Source: Candidatus Gastranaerophilales bacterium (GTDB lineage: Bacteria; Cyanobacteriota; Vampirovibrionia; Gastranaerophilales; Gastranaerophilaceae). Taken from it: a stretch of 15,747 nt of DNA. Positions within the stretch are counted from its first letter, which is position 1; each line of letters begins with the position of its first letter. A program made the translations under genes and the position numbers. The stretch is taken from the NCBI GenBank assembly GCA_947630355.1, contig CANRHJ010000028.1, positions 1 through 15,747 on the forward strand, in the 5' to 3' direction. The notes under the pieces were generated by a model, which saw only the letters and a list, made by a program, of their open reading frames with translations, did no database searches and was not told the DNA's origin. Shown here one piece after another: positions 1 through 7,465 of this stretch.

Positions 1-1
1 C

Positions 2-247
2 GTTGATATAAACGGAAAGAAAAAGCCAAATGAAAACGGAAAAGATATTTTTGTTTTTTTATTTTGTGCGAATGATTCTTCATTTTGGGCACCTGCTACG
101 GGTAAAGTAATACCTTGTTATACAAAATCAGAAAATTCAAGACAAAAAATTTTAGAAGAGTGTAAAAGTAATAATCGAAATTTTTGTTCAGCCCTAATTA
201 TGATGGACGGATGGGAATTTAAAGACGATTATCCGCATAAAATATAA
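2..247 (+). CDS. C-terminal end of a type IV pilin-like / pseudopilin protein (5' end outside window)
   Basis: An open frame enters from the left edge and ends at TAA 245-247, giving 81 residues with no start in view. The visible part begins VDINGKKKPN, continues with a GKDIF segment, has four cysteines, and ends with a DGWEFKDDYP segment. A V-D-x-N-G...P-N...G-x-D-I-F block, paired cysteines and a D-G-W-x-x-x-D-D-Y-P end are features I associate with the many type II secretion/type IV pilin-like proteins of Gastranaerophilales, which carry an N-terminal prepilin cleavage site. That N-terminus is not visible here, so the assignment rests on the C-terminal pattern alone. The protein would be an extracytoplasmic fibre subunit or minor pilin. 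A hairpin terminator follows, so this is the last gene of its unit. Confidence 0.6.
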   Translation, partial: VDINGKKKPNENGKDIFVFLFCANDSSFWAPATGKVIPCYTKSENSRQKILEECKSNNRNFCSALIMMDGWEFKDDYPHKI

Positions 248-248
248 T

Positions 249-260
249 ACACAATTGTGT
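249..260. repeat. 12-bp perfect palindrome
   Basis: ACACAATTGTGT is its own reverse complement and starts one base after the stop codon of the pilin-like gene. It could be an operator-like protein site or simply a small structure near the 3' end. There is no second copy nearby to support an operator role. Confidence 0.4.
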
Positions 261-283
261 CAGCTTGTTGTAAAAATAATATA

Positions 284-322
284 AAAAAAGATATTGCTTA
301 AATTATACACAATATCTTTTTT
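284..322 (+). terminator. Rho-independent terminator after the pilin-like gene
   Basis: Arms 284-296 (AAAAAAGATATTG) and 310-322 (CAATATCTTTTTT) pair perfectly over 13 bp around a 13-base loop. The right arm ends in six T. The stem is A/T-rich with only two G-C pairs, so it may be weak, but the T run and its place between two transcription units fit a terminator. The A run at the left arm would give a T run on the other strand too. Confidence 0.65.
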
Positions 323-332
323 ATTTAACAAT

Positions 333-362
333 TTGCTTTATTTGTTACTCATATATTATAAT
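333..362 (+). promoter_or_regulatory. Sigma70-type promoter for the serine hydrolase gene
   Basis: A consensus -10 box TATAAT lies at 357-362. A weak -35 box, TTGCTT, lies at 333-338 with an 18-base spacer. Transcription would start near 369, leaving a leader of about 13 bases that is almost all ribosome binding site. The -10 is convincing; the -35 matches only at TTG. Confidence 0.5.
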
Positions 363-370
363 TCTTATCG

Positions 371-377
371 GGAGGAG
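371..377 (+). promoter_or_regulatory. Strong Shine-Dalgarno site supporting a TTG start
   Basis: GGAGGAG sits 4 bases before TTG 382. No ATG lies within initiation range, the first in-frame ATG being 36 bases further on, so this site decides for the TTG start of the serine hydrolase gene. Confidence 0.7.
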
Positions 378-381
378 TATT

Positions 382-1542
382 TTGCCGAAGCATAATTATA
401 ATTATTCTCAAACTGATATGTATACCGCTATGTACGAGCAGTATTATTTAAACAAACCTAAGAATAAAAAACGTAAATCGGTAATCAGAAAAAATATTGT
501 CAAAAAAAATAAAAAAGGATTATTAAGAAAATTTATTACGGCGGTCTTTTTCTCTTTGTTACTATTTATTATTCTGCCTTATTCCTTCAAAATGTTTGTT
601 GCTGATGTTTTTCCGAATTATACCGGAAATCTCTATAGAATTGACTACTATAAAATACTCTATCCCACTTATAACTACCTTTATAAAGATTTATTTCTCG
701 GTAAATATATCATAAAAGATACTGATTACAACAAAGGACTTATGGTTAATATCAAGCAAACAAATGAAAGAATGGGACTTAAATCAAAATTAATTGAAAC
801 AGCCGCAAAATACCCGGAGATTAAGCCTTCAATTTATGTTTGGGAATATAATGGCGGAACTTTCGTTGATATCAATGCCGACAGCGTTTTTCCTGCGGCA
901 AGTATTATTAAACTCCCTGTCCTGATTGAAATGTTCAGAAAAATTGAGCAGGGCAATTTCACTCTTAACGATACCATTGTTTTAGAAGATTTTTACAGAG
1001 CGCCCGGTTCCGGTAAATTACAATATTCTCAAGGCGGAATTGCACATTCCATTGATAATCTCGCCAGAATTATGATTCAGAACTCCGATAACTCATCTAC
1101 AAATATGATTATTGCAAAAATAGGCGGTATGCCGGAAGTAAACAGGGCAATTAAAAAATGGGGAATTGTTAATACCAGAATAAATAACTGGCTCCCTGAC
1201 CTTGACGGCACTAACACCACGACAGCCAGAGATTTGGCTAAAATGCTTTATAATATTGATAAAACTAATATCGTTTCATCAGAATCAAAAAGACATATGG
1301 CTGAATACCTTTCACACGTTAAAAACAACAGACTGATACAGGCCGGTCTGCCTAAAGATGCTATCTTACTCCATAAAACCGGTGATATCGGTTTTATGCT
1401 CGGAGATGCGGGTATTGTTAAAACCGCTAACGGTAAAAAATATATTATTGTTATTTTGGCTAAACGACCTTATAACAGTCCTAAAGGAAAACAATTTATC
1501 GTTGAAGCTTCCGAGATTATCTACAAAAATATTTCTTTTTAA
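382..1542 (+). CDS. Membrane-anchored class A beta-lactamase-like serine hydrolase (386 aa)
   Basis: The protein has a basic cytoplasmic N-terminus (residues 1-50), one membrane segment (about 51-73) and an extracytoplasmic class A beta-lactamase-type domain (about 140-386). The family's catalytic motifs are present: S174-I-I-K177 (SxxK, nucleophile and base), S235-D-N237 (SDN) and K332-T-G334 (KTG). The omega-loop segment reads W270-L-P-D-L, where hydrolysing class A enzymes have W-E-P-E-L, so the deacylating glutamate (E166 in standard numbering) is replaced by leucine. From known mechanism this predicts slow or no beta-lactam turnover. A penicillin-binding or peptidoglycan-related serine acyltransferase/hydrolase role is more likely than resistance, though this is inference. 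I associate the W-L-P-D-L...G-T-N-T-T segment with cyanobacterial homologues. The start is TTG with a strong Shine-Dalgarno. The gene has its own promoter and is not coupled to its neighbours. Confidence 0.8.
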   Translation: MPKHNYNYSQTDMYTAMYEQYYLNKPKNKKRKSVIRKNIVKKNKKGLLRKFITAVFFSLLLFIILPYSFKMFVADVFPNYTGNLYRIDYYKILYPTYNYLYKDLFLGKYIIKDTDYNKGLMVNIKQTNERMGLKSKLIETAAKYPEIKPSIYVWEYNGGTFVDINADSVFPAASIIKLPVLIEMFRKIEQGNFTLNDTIVLEDFYRAPGSGKLQYSQGGIAHSIDNLARIMIQNSDNSSTNMIIAKIGGMPEVNRAIKKWGIVNTRINNWLPDLDGTNTTTARDLAKMLYNIDKTNIVSSESKRHMAEYLSHVKNNRLIQAGLPKDAILLHKTGDIGFMLGDAGIVKTANGKKYIIVILAKRPYNSPKGKQFIVEASEIIYKNISF

Positions 1543-1612
1543 TACTTTGAAATTGAAGTCCGAATAAATATTTAATTTTTGTTTCATTTCTATGCTTTGT
1601 TTTTATCATTTT

Positions 1613-1641
1613 TTTATATTTGTATCATTTTTTGTTATAAT
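1613..1641 (+). promoter_or_regulatory. Extended -10 promoter for the symporter gene
   Basis: TATAAT at 1636-1641 is preceded by TGT (1633-1635), making an extended -10 (TGN-TATAAT). TTTATA at 1613-1618 is a 4/6 match to -35 with a 17-base spacer. The start point would be near 1648, giving a leader of about 14 bases. The surrounding stretch from 1543 is T-rich and holds no clear terminator. Confidence 0.55.
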
Positions 1642-1647
1642 TGTTAC

Positions 1648-1654
1648 AAGGAAG
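1648..1654 (+). promoter_or_regulatory. Shine-Dalgarno that fixes the symporter start at ATG 1662
   Basis: AAGGAAG lies 7 bases before ATG 1662. A TTG in the same frame at 1641 overlaps the -10 box and lies upstream of this site, so it cannot be the start. Confidence 0.75.
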
Positions 1655-1661
1655 CATTAGT

Positions 1662-3017
1662 ATGAAAACTTCAAGACTAACATTATATATCTTTTTAGGT
1701 CTTTTATTAGGAATATTTACAGGTTGGAAATTTCCGCAAATCGGTTCAAAAATGCATGTTTTGGCTATTATTTTCCTTAAAATGATTAAAATGATTATTG
1801 CTCCGTTACTCTTTTCGGTAGTTGTCACGGGAATTGCATCGCACGGTAACGTCAAATCACTCGGCAAACTCGGCGCTAAAACTTTTTTCTATTTTGCTTG
1901 CGCCACCTCTTTTGCACTTGTTATAGGACTTTCTGTCGGTTTATTTTTTAAGCCCGGTATCGGATTTGACTCCGTAAGCATTTCTCAAAATATGATTGAT
2001 ACCGCTTCCGCTATGGCAGCACAAAATATTCACTCTTCTTTTGCTGATATGCTTATTAATATTTTCCCGGACAGCATTATAAAATCAATGGCTAACGGAA
2101 ATTTACTTCAAATTGTCGTTTTTTCTATCTTCTTTGCACTCGCCATCTGTGCTGCCGGAGAAAAAGCAAAGCCTGTTTTAGACTGGATTTCTGCTTTATC
2201 GGAAGTTATGTTTAAATTCACTAATTTGGTTATGATTTTTGCTCCAATCGGTGTTTTCGGCGCAATATCTTATACAATCGCAGAAAGCGGTATGGGAATT
2301 ATGGTAAACTATGCAAAAATTGTTTGTTCCCTATACTTCGCTTTATTCCTGTTTTTGTTTGTTATTTTGAATATTGCTTGCAGAATTGTCGGAATTTCCG
2401 TTTTTTCTCTGATGCGAGCAATTCGGCAGCCTGCTATGCTTGCATTTACAACTTCTACCTCCGAAGCCGCTTTACCTCAGGCGATGAAAATAATGGAAAG
2501 CTTTGGATGCCCTAAAAATATTGTCGGGTTTGTTATGCCTACAGGATATACGTTTAATCTGGACGGTTCGACTCTTTATCTGGCACTTGCCATGCTTTTC
2601 TCTTTGCAAATAGCCGATATTCACACTAATACACTTCAATTACTGTTTATTATGGGTACTCTTATGCTGACCAGCAAGGGTATAGCAGGTGTTCCGCGCG
2701 TGGCACTTGTTGTGCTGGCAGGTACTCTTTCGGGCTTCGGTTACCCCATTTTAGGTGTTGCCTTCCTTTTGGGGATTGACCAATTCCTTGATATGGGCAG
2801 AACTACCGTTAATTTAATCGGAAATTGTATTGCTACCGTTGTTATCGCAAAATGGGAAAATCAATTCAATTATGCTAAAATGATTGAATTTAACAGATAT
2901 TTTAAAAAACATAATCAACCAAGTCCTTTTACGGATAACGAATTTCTCGCTCATATCCCCATTGAAGAACACTCTGATATGGGTTATTCGGAAAAAATTG
3001 AAAACTATAAATCGTGA
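1662..3017 (+). CDS. Dicarboxylate/amino acid:cation symporter, DAACS family (GltP/DctA-like, 451 aa)
   Basis: This is an inner-membrane secondary transporter importing glutamate, aspartate or C4-dicarboxylates. The signatures of the glutamate transporter fold are in order: hairpin 1 with TSTSEAALP (264-272), the PTGYTFNLDGS block (293-303) with the cation-site N-L-D-G, a second hairpin around residues 339-356, and the substrate-binding D377-M-G-R380-T-T-V-N384 segment. R380 corresponds to the arginine that binds the side-chain carboxylate in GltPh, so an acidic substrate is expected. Residue 388 is Asn where GltPh has a Na+-site Asp. From memory, E. coli GltP and DctA also have Asn there, so proton coupling is possible. 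Length is normal for the family. ATG 1662 is chosen for its Shine-Dalgarno. The last 13 bases overlap the convergent AsmA-like gene. GltP and DctA cannot be told apart by sight. Confidence 0.88.
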   Translation: MKTSRLTLYIFLGLLLGIFTGWKFPQIGSKMHVLAIIFLKMIKMIIAPLLFSVVVTGIASHGNVKSLGKLGAKTFFYFACATSFALVIGLSVGLFFKPGIGFDSVSISQNMIDTASAMAAQNIHSSFADMLINIFPDSIIKSMANGNLLQIVVFSIFFALAICAAGEKAKPVLDWISALSEVMFKFTNLVMIFAPIGVFGAISYTIAESGMGIMVNYAKIVCSLYFALFLFLFVILNIACRIVGISVFSLMRAIRQPAMLAFTTSTSEAALPQAMKIMESFGCPKNIVGFVMPTGYTFNLDGSTLYLALAMLFSLQIADIHTNTLQLLFIMGTLMLTSKGIAGVPRVALVVLAGTLSGFGYPILGVAFLLGIDQFLDMGRTTVNLIGNCIATVVIAKWENQFNYAKMIEFNRYFKKHNQPSPFTDNEFLAHIPIEEHSDMGYSEKIENYKS

Positions 3018-6000
3018 ACCAAATCGGAAAAATCAGGTAGTTTATCCTTGTTTTCTCCGCTTTTTTCACCATCTTTTACCTCTTCTTTTGTTTGAATTTT
3101 CTCTTTTTCTTCTTTTATTTCTTCCTGATTTACCGTTTCTTGACTTATTTGCTCTTCGTTTGCTTCCGTGTTAACTGTATCATCAGGTTTTGCAACTATC
3201 CATACAAAAGAATTTATTGCGTTTAACGAGCTTATATCCCCAAAAATGTTTACTTTAAAAGTATTCGTGTCTTTATCTCCCTGATTGTATAATTGTGGGA
3301 TTTTGTTTATTATTTCTTTGTTTATTATCATTAACTCTTTATTTTTTTGCTTTGAAGAACCTGTTACGATTTCAGATAATGATACATCACCAAAACTCCC
3401 CAATTTCTTGGTTATTTCATCGGATATTCTTCCGTATATATTTATATTTGCCTGATTGGTTAACATATTATGCCTGCCTACAACATATAAACTCATATCT
3501 TTACCGATTGTTCTTACGTTATTTGTTATCAGGTATCCGTTTTGAAATAATATTGTACCTTCAGATGTCTTATAATGCTCCGTACTGTCTTTACTTAATG
3601 CATTCGCTATTCGGTTTAATGTTGTATTCATTAAACCGTGATATAAAATATTCTGGGCATATAAATAATACTCAAACTTCCCGAGCGTGCCCATCCGACC
3701 GTTTCCGGACGTATAATCTATTTTACCGTTTAAAGATTTTATCGCAGTCTCATAATCTCCCAATAATATTGATATATTTGAGTTAAAATCAGCAGTCCCG
3801 GAAATGTTATCATTTAATTTACACAAATCATATAACGACTCTTTCATATTAACATTCTTACCGTTCAACATTATTTCCATACTGCCGTGCGGAATATCAT
3901 AATTTATATCACCGCTTACCGCTCCGTTATATGCCGTAGAATTTATATTCTTTAGTTTTAATATGTTATTTTCCATCGAAAAATCGCTGCTGATATCTTT
4001 TGCTTTAATATCCAACACCTTAAAATTATTTATTGTTGCACTCCCTTTCTTTATCGTTATTAAAGACTGCGCAAAGGGATTGGCCTCTTTTGATATTATC
4101 TCGTATATTGAGTTTAAATCCAGATTTGTACTGTTCATTTGTATATTATTTACCGTTACATGAGCGCTTATCTGCGGATTTATATCGGCTATTATATTTA
4201 TTTTTGAATTGTTCAGCTGAATATCGGGTGCTATTATTCTGATATTTTCAGGTGATAAACTAATCTGTGCATTGTGTATTGATGTTAAATATTTTTTTAT
4301 ATTATAGCTGTTTACAACCAAATTTCCCGAATATTTCGGCTGCTTTATCGTATCATTTAACGTTACTTCTCCTTTTAACGAAAACTCCTCGCCGCCAAAA
4401 ATATTTGTACTCGCCGTTAAACTCTCGGGGATTATTATTTTAACATTCTTCATTACGGGTTCTTCACCATTTATTATTCCGCCCGTTACATTTATTATCT
4501 TTCTTTTCTCTTTGCCTTTTGAGGTTTCTTGCTCTCCATACAAAGCAATCTCTTTTATATTTATATTTTTATTATCTCCGACCAAGTCTATATTCAATTC
4601 AGACGGCTTATTCAACAATTCTCTTATTACCATATATGATAAATAATTATCTTTATCCGCTTTTAAGGTCATTTTTACTGCGGATTTATTGTTTATTATC
4701 TCTGCCTTACCTGATGCCTTTATTTTCCCTTTCGCTTTATATGGCTCTTTAATATATTCTCCCGCTATTTCCGCTATATCAGAAGCATTGATTTCTCCGT
4801 TATAATTTATCTTTATTTCAGGCACTTTCTGATAATTATTTATATTCCCGCTTATATTCATTACTGAATTTATTATCTCCACACGGCTTTCGGGAACTGA
4901 AATTTGCTTATTGTCGAACTTTATTAATAAATCTTCCGACTTTATTCCTATTTTATTTATTTTAGATTTTAAACCGCACGCTCTTATTTCACCCTTATAA
5001 TTTTTTGCATCAACCTGTGCTTTTATATTTAAGGATTTGACATCAACGGGTATTCTTCTTTTTAAATCATATAACTCCATTCCCGATATATTTATATCAT
5101 TCTTTGTTTTTAAAGATTTGTTTATTATTCCCTCTATTTGAGTATTAAATGATAACTTACCGTGTCTTATTTCCTGCTCCGTTTTTTTATCCGCATCAAA
5201 AAGCTGTATTACGTTTTTTAAATCCAAATTTTCCGATGAAGCATTTATCTGCACATTCATATTCTCTTTTATTACCCCGTTTATATTTATCGGAGTTGAA
5301 TTTACATTCGCCTGCATCTTTTCTATATTTACGTTATTATTATCCAAATTTATTTCGGAATTTATTTTCGTAATTTTATACGGAAGTTTGTCACAGCTTA
5401 TATCTGCGTTTATAAGCCTTATACTCCCTGATGATTTTAATTTTTTCAAATCGGAATTTATTCTGAAATCTGCATCTAATATACCTGTTACACTAACTCC
5501 CGTTAACGGATTTTTTATATTCAGACTCTCCGTTACCGCCGTTATTATTTTATTTAAATTTTTTAAACTTATATTTTTTGCATTCGTATTTATATCTATA
5601 AACTTTTTCTTGCCGTAATTTATCTGACCGTATATTTTTGCAAAATCTTTTTCCGATGTATGCATTTGCGCATCAAGTTTAACTTTCTCGCCGTTAAACT
5701 TCATATTTATTGAATTATTTGTTAACAGCGTATCTTCTGCTTTTATTGAAAGATTTTTTATATCTATGTCCCCGTTTATTATTCCGGGCTTGGTTAAATC
5801 AAGATTTGCTTTTACATCCCCTTTTATATCAGTTTCATATATTGTTCCGAACGGTGAAAATTTAAACTGATTTTTTCCGTATTTTAACGGGATTTTTATC
5901 TCACCTTGATATTTTAAATATTCTTGCGCATTTTGATATAATGCACCATCCAAAATTATATATGCGGAATCGTTTAATTTCACAGACTTCAACATTAAAT

Positions 6001-6532
6001 CTTTACCCTCTAAGTAAAATTCTCTGTTTATTGTCTCGTCTTTTATTTTTATCTTATAATCCGCACATTCCGTATCCGTTATTGTATCTTGTATTACAAA
6101 ACCGTTCGTATTTATATGTCTTTCGGGATTGTAATATTTCTCAAAAGAAGTTGTAAAATCATTATATAAAGTCATATTAATTATCGGACGGGTTAATTTT
6201 GCATCTTTTATTACAATCCTTTTCAATAATAACGGAAGTATTTTCACTTTTAATTCCGCATCTTTTAATTTTAAAAATATTTCTTCATCCGGATATAACA
6301 CTATCGTGTGATGCATTTTTATTTTCAAATATGGCGTTAAACTCTTATCCAGTCTGATGTCTTCACAAGACACCTTAAACCCGCTTTGTTCTTCTATCTG
6401 TTCAGCTATCGCATCTTTATATTTATTTAAATCTATTACTCTCGGGACTAACAGAAGTGCGCAAAAATATAAAGCAGTAAAAACAGCTGCGATTATTATC
6501 GAAACTTTTATTATTTTTCTTATCTTTTCCAT
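3005..6532 (-). CDS. AsmA-family inner-membrane protein (1175 aa), last gene of the atp operon
   Basis: The N-terminus has a short basic head, one membrane segment (about 9-29) and the typical AsmA opening, in which a V-P-R-V-I-D-L-N stretch precedes E-Q-S-G-F-K-V. A long periplasmic region follows, made of alternating Ile/Asn/Lys-rich beta repeats. The C-terminal part carries AsmA_2-like features (about 900-1080, with F-E-Y-Y-L-Y-A-Q-N-I-L). The final 62 residues or so form a Glu/Lys-rich, probably disordered tail. AsmA/YhdP/TamB-type proteins form hydrophobic beta grooves that carry or regulate phospholipids between the inner and outer membranes; that role here is inferred from the family. 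The start codon lies one base after the atpG stop and has only a poor Shine-Dalgarno, so translation is probably coupled to atpG. The 3' end overlaps the convergent symporter gene, and no terminator is visible at its end. Confidence 0.8.
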   Translation of the reverse strand: MEKIRKIIKVSIIIAAVFTALYFCALLLVPRVIDLNKYKDAIAEQIEEQSGFKVSCEDIRLDKSLTPYLKIKMHHTIVLYPDEEIFLKLKDAELKVKILPLLLKRIVIKDAKLTRPIINMTLYNDFTTSFEKYYNPERHINTNGFVIQDTITDTECADYKIKIKDETINREFYLEGKDLMLKSVKLNDSAYIILDGALYQNAQEYLKYQGEIKIPLKYGKNQFKFSPFGTIYETDIKGDVKANLDLTKPGIINGDIDIKNLSIKAEDTLLTNNSINMKFNGEKVKLDAQMHTSEKDFAKIYGQINYGKKKFIDINTNAKNISLKNLNKIITAVTESLNIKNPLTGVSVTGILDADFRINSDLKKLKSSGSIRLINADISCDKLPYKITKINSEINLDNNNVNIEKMQANVNSTPININGVIKENMNVQINASSENLDLKNVIQLFDADKKTEQEIRHGKLSFNTQIEGIINKSLKTKNDINISGMELYDLKRRIPVDVKSLNIKAQVDAKNYKGEIRACGLKSKINKIGIKSEDLLIKFDNKQISVPESRVEIINSVMNISGNINNYQKVPEIKINYNGEINASDIAEIAGEYIKEPYKAKGKIKASGKAEIINNKSAVKMTLKADKDNYLSYMVIRELLNKPSELNIDLVGDNKNINIKEIALYGEQETSKGKEKRKIINVTGGIINGEEPVMKNVKIIIPESLTASTNIFGGEEFSLKGEVTLNDTIKQPKYSGNLVVNSYNIKKYLTSIHNAQISLSPENIRIIAPDIQLNNSKINIIADINPQISAHVTVNNIQMNSTNLDLNSIYEIISKEANPFAQSLITIKKGSATINNFKVLDIKAKDISSDFSMENNILKLKNINSTAYNGAVSGDINYDIPHGSMEIMLNGKNVNMKESLYDLCKLNDNISGTADFNSNISILLGDYETAIKSLNGKIDYTSGNGRMGTLGKFEYYLYAQNILYHGLMNTTLNRIANALSKDSTEHYKTSEGTILFQNGYLITNNVRTIGKDMSLYVVGRHNMLTNQANINIYGRISDEITKKLGSFGDVSLSEIVTGSSKQKNKELMIINKEIINKIPQLYNQGDKDTNTFKVNIFGDISSLNAINSFVWIVAKPDDTVNTEANEEQISQETVNQEEIKEEKEKIQTKEEVKDGEKSGENKDKLPDFSDLVHDL

Positions 6533-6533
6533 A

Positions 6534-7457
6534 CTAATTCTTTTTTATTGAAACGCTTCCGCCTACTATTTCCGTTATTTCCTGTGTTATTAAAGCCTGT
6601 CTTGCTTTGTTATAATCGACTGTCAGTTTTTGTATCATCTCATCGGCATTATTACAAGCGGCTGACATAGCCGTCATCCTTGATGCCAATTCACTGGCTA
6701 TTGATTCCAGCATCGCCTGAAATATTATACTCGTTATAAACAACGGTACTATTTCTGCCAGCATTGATGAAATATTAGGCTCTATTTCCATATCCTTATA
6801 TTTTTCTTTTGTATAATCTTCATCTATCTCATCCAACGGTAATATATCCCATTTTTCAACAGAATATGACATCATATTCCTGAATCTTGTTGTTATTATC
6901 TCCATTGAATCAATATCACCGTTCACAAACGAACGTGCCATATCAGAAGCTGCCAGTCTTGCCTGTGAGGATGTTGGCAATTCGCTAAAATTTAAATATG
7001 TTTGTGTTATCTTAAATCCGTACTCCTCTGTTACACGCTTTAATGCATTATATCCTTTCTGACCTATTATAAATAATTCGCAATCTATTCCTTTTTCTTT
7101 GTATTCAGTTATCGTCTTTAACGTATACCTTATGGTATTAGCATTAAATGCACCCGATAAACCTTTATTTGAAGTAATTACAAGCAAGCCTGCATTTCTT
7201 ATTTCCCTCTCTTTAAGAAGTACGGGATAATTATTTATAGGCTCCTTAAAATTAACCTCAGCTGCTTCAGTTTCACTTACAGAATGTAATAGTCTGTAAA
7301 ACATTTTTTCCAGCTCATAGGTAAACGGCCTCGATGCTTTTACTCTGTTTTCAAACTTCTTTACCTTCGCCGAAGCAACCATCTTCATCGCACGGGTTAT
7401 TTTTTGCGTGTTTTTTATTGAATTTATTCGCGTTCTTATCTTTTTTAAATTCGCCAT
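6534..7457 (-). CDS. atpG: F1 ATP synthase gamma subunit (307 aa)
   Basis: This is the central rotor shaft of F1, which couples c-ring rotation to catalysis. The N-terminal helix has the family pattern R-I-x-S-I-x-N-T-Q-K-I-T-x-A-M-x-M-V-A. The middle has a S-N-K-G-L-S-G-A-F-N segment, and the C-terminal helix has S-E-L-A-S-R-M-T-A-M. About 16 residues separate the I-L-P-L block from E-P-N, close to E. coli (about 17) and far fewer than in cyanobacteria and chloroplasts, so the light/redox insertion of phototrophs is absent. It starts 9 bases after the atpA stop codon. No beta or epsilon gene follows; an AsmA-like gene comes next. In cyanobacterial nomenclature this gene is atpC. Confidence 0.96.
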   Translation of the reverse strand: MANLKKIRTRINSIKNTQKITRAMKMVASAKVKKFENRVKASRPFTYELEKMFYRLLHSVSETEAAEVNFKEPINNYPVLLKEREIRNAGLLVITSNKGLSGAFNANTIRYTLKTITEYKEKGIDCELFIIGQKGYNALKRVTEEYGFKITQTYLNFSELPTSSQARLAASDMARSFVNGDIDSMEIITTRFRNMMSYSVEKWDILPLDEIDEDYTKEKYKDMEIEPNISSMLAEIVPLFITSIIFQAMLESIASELASRMTAMSAACNNADEMIQKLTVDYNKARQALITQEITEIVGGSVSIKKN

Positions 7458-7465
7458 TGTTTACC

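Noticed and set aside
382..1542. Active beta-lactam resistance enzyme
   Set aside because: The deacylating glutamate position is leucine, so hydrolysis is not supported by the sequence.
1641..1661. Upstream TTG as the symporter start
   Set aside because: It overlaps the -10 box and precedes the Shine-Dalgarno AAGGAAG that serves ATG 1662.
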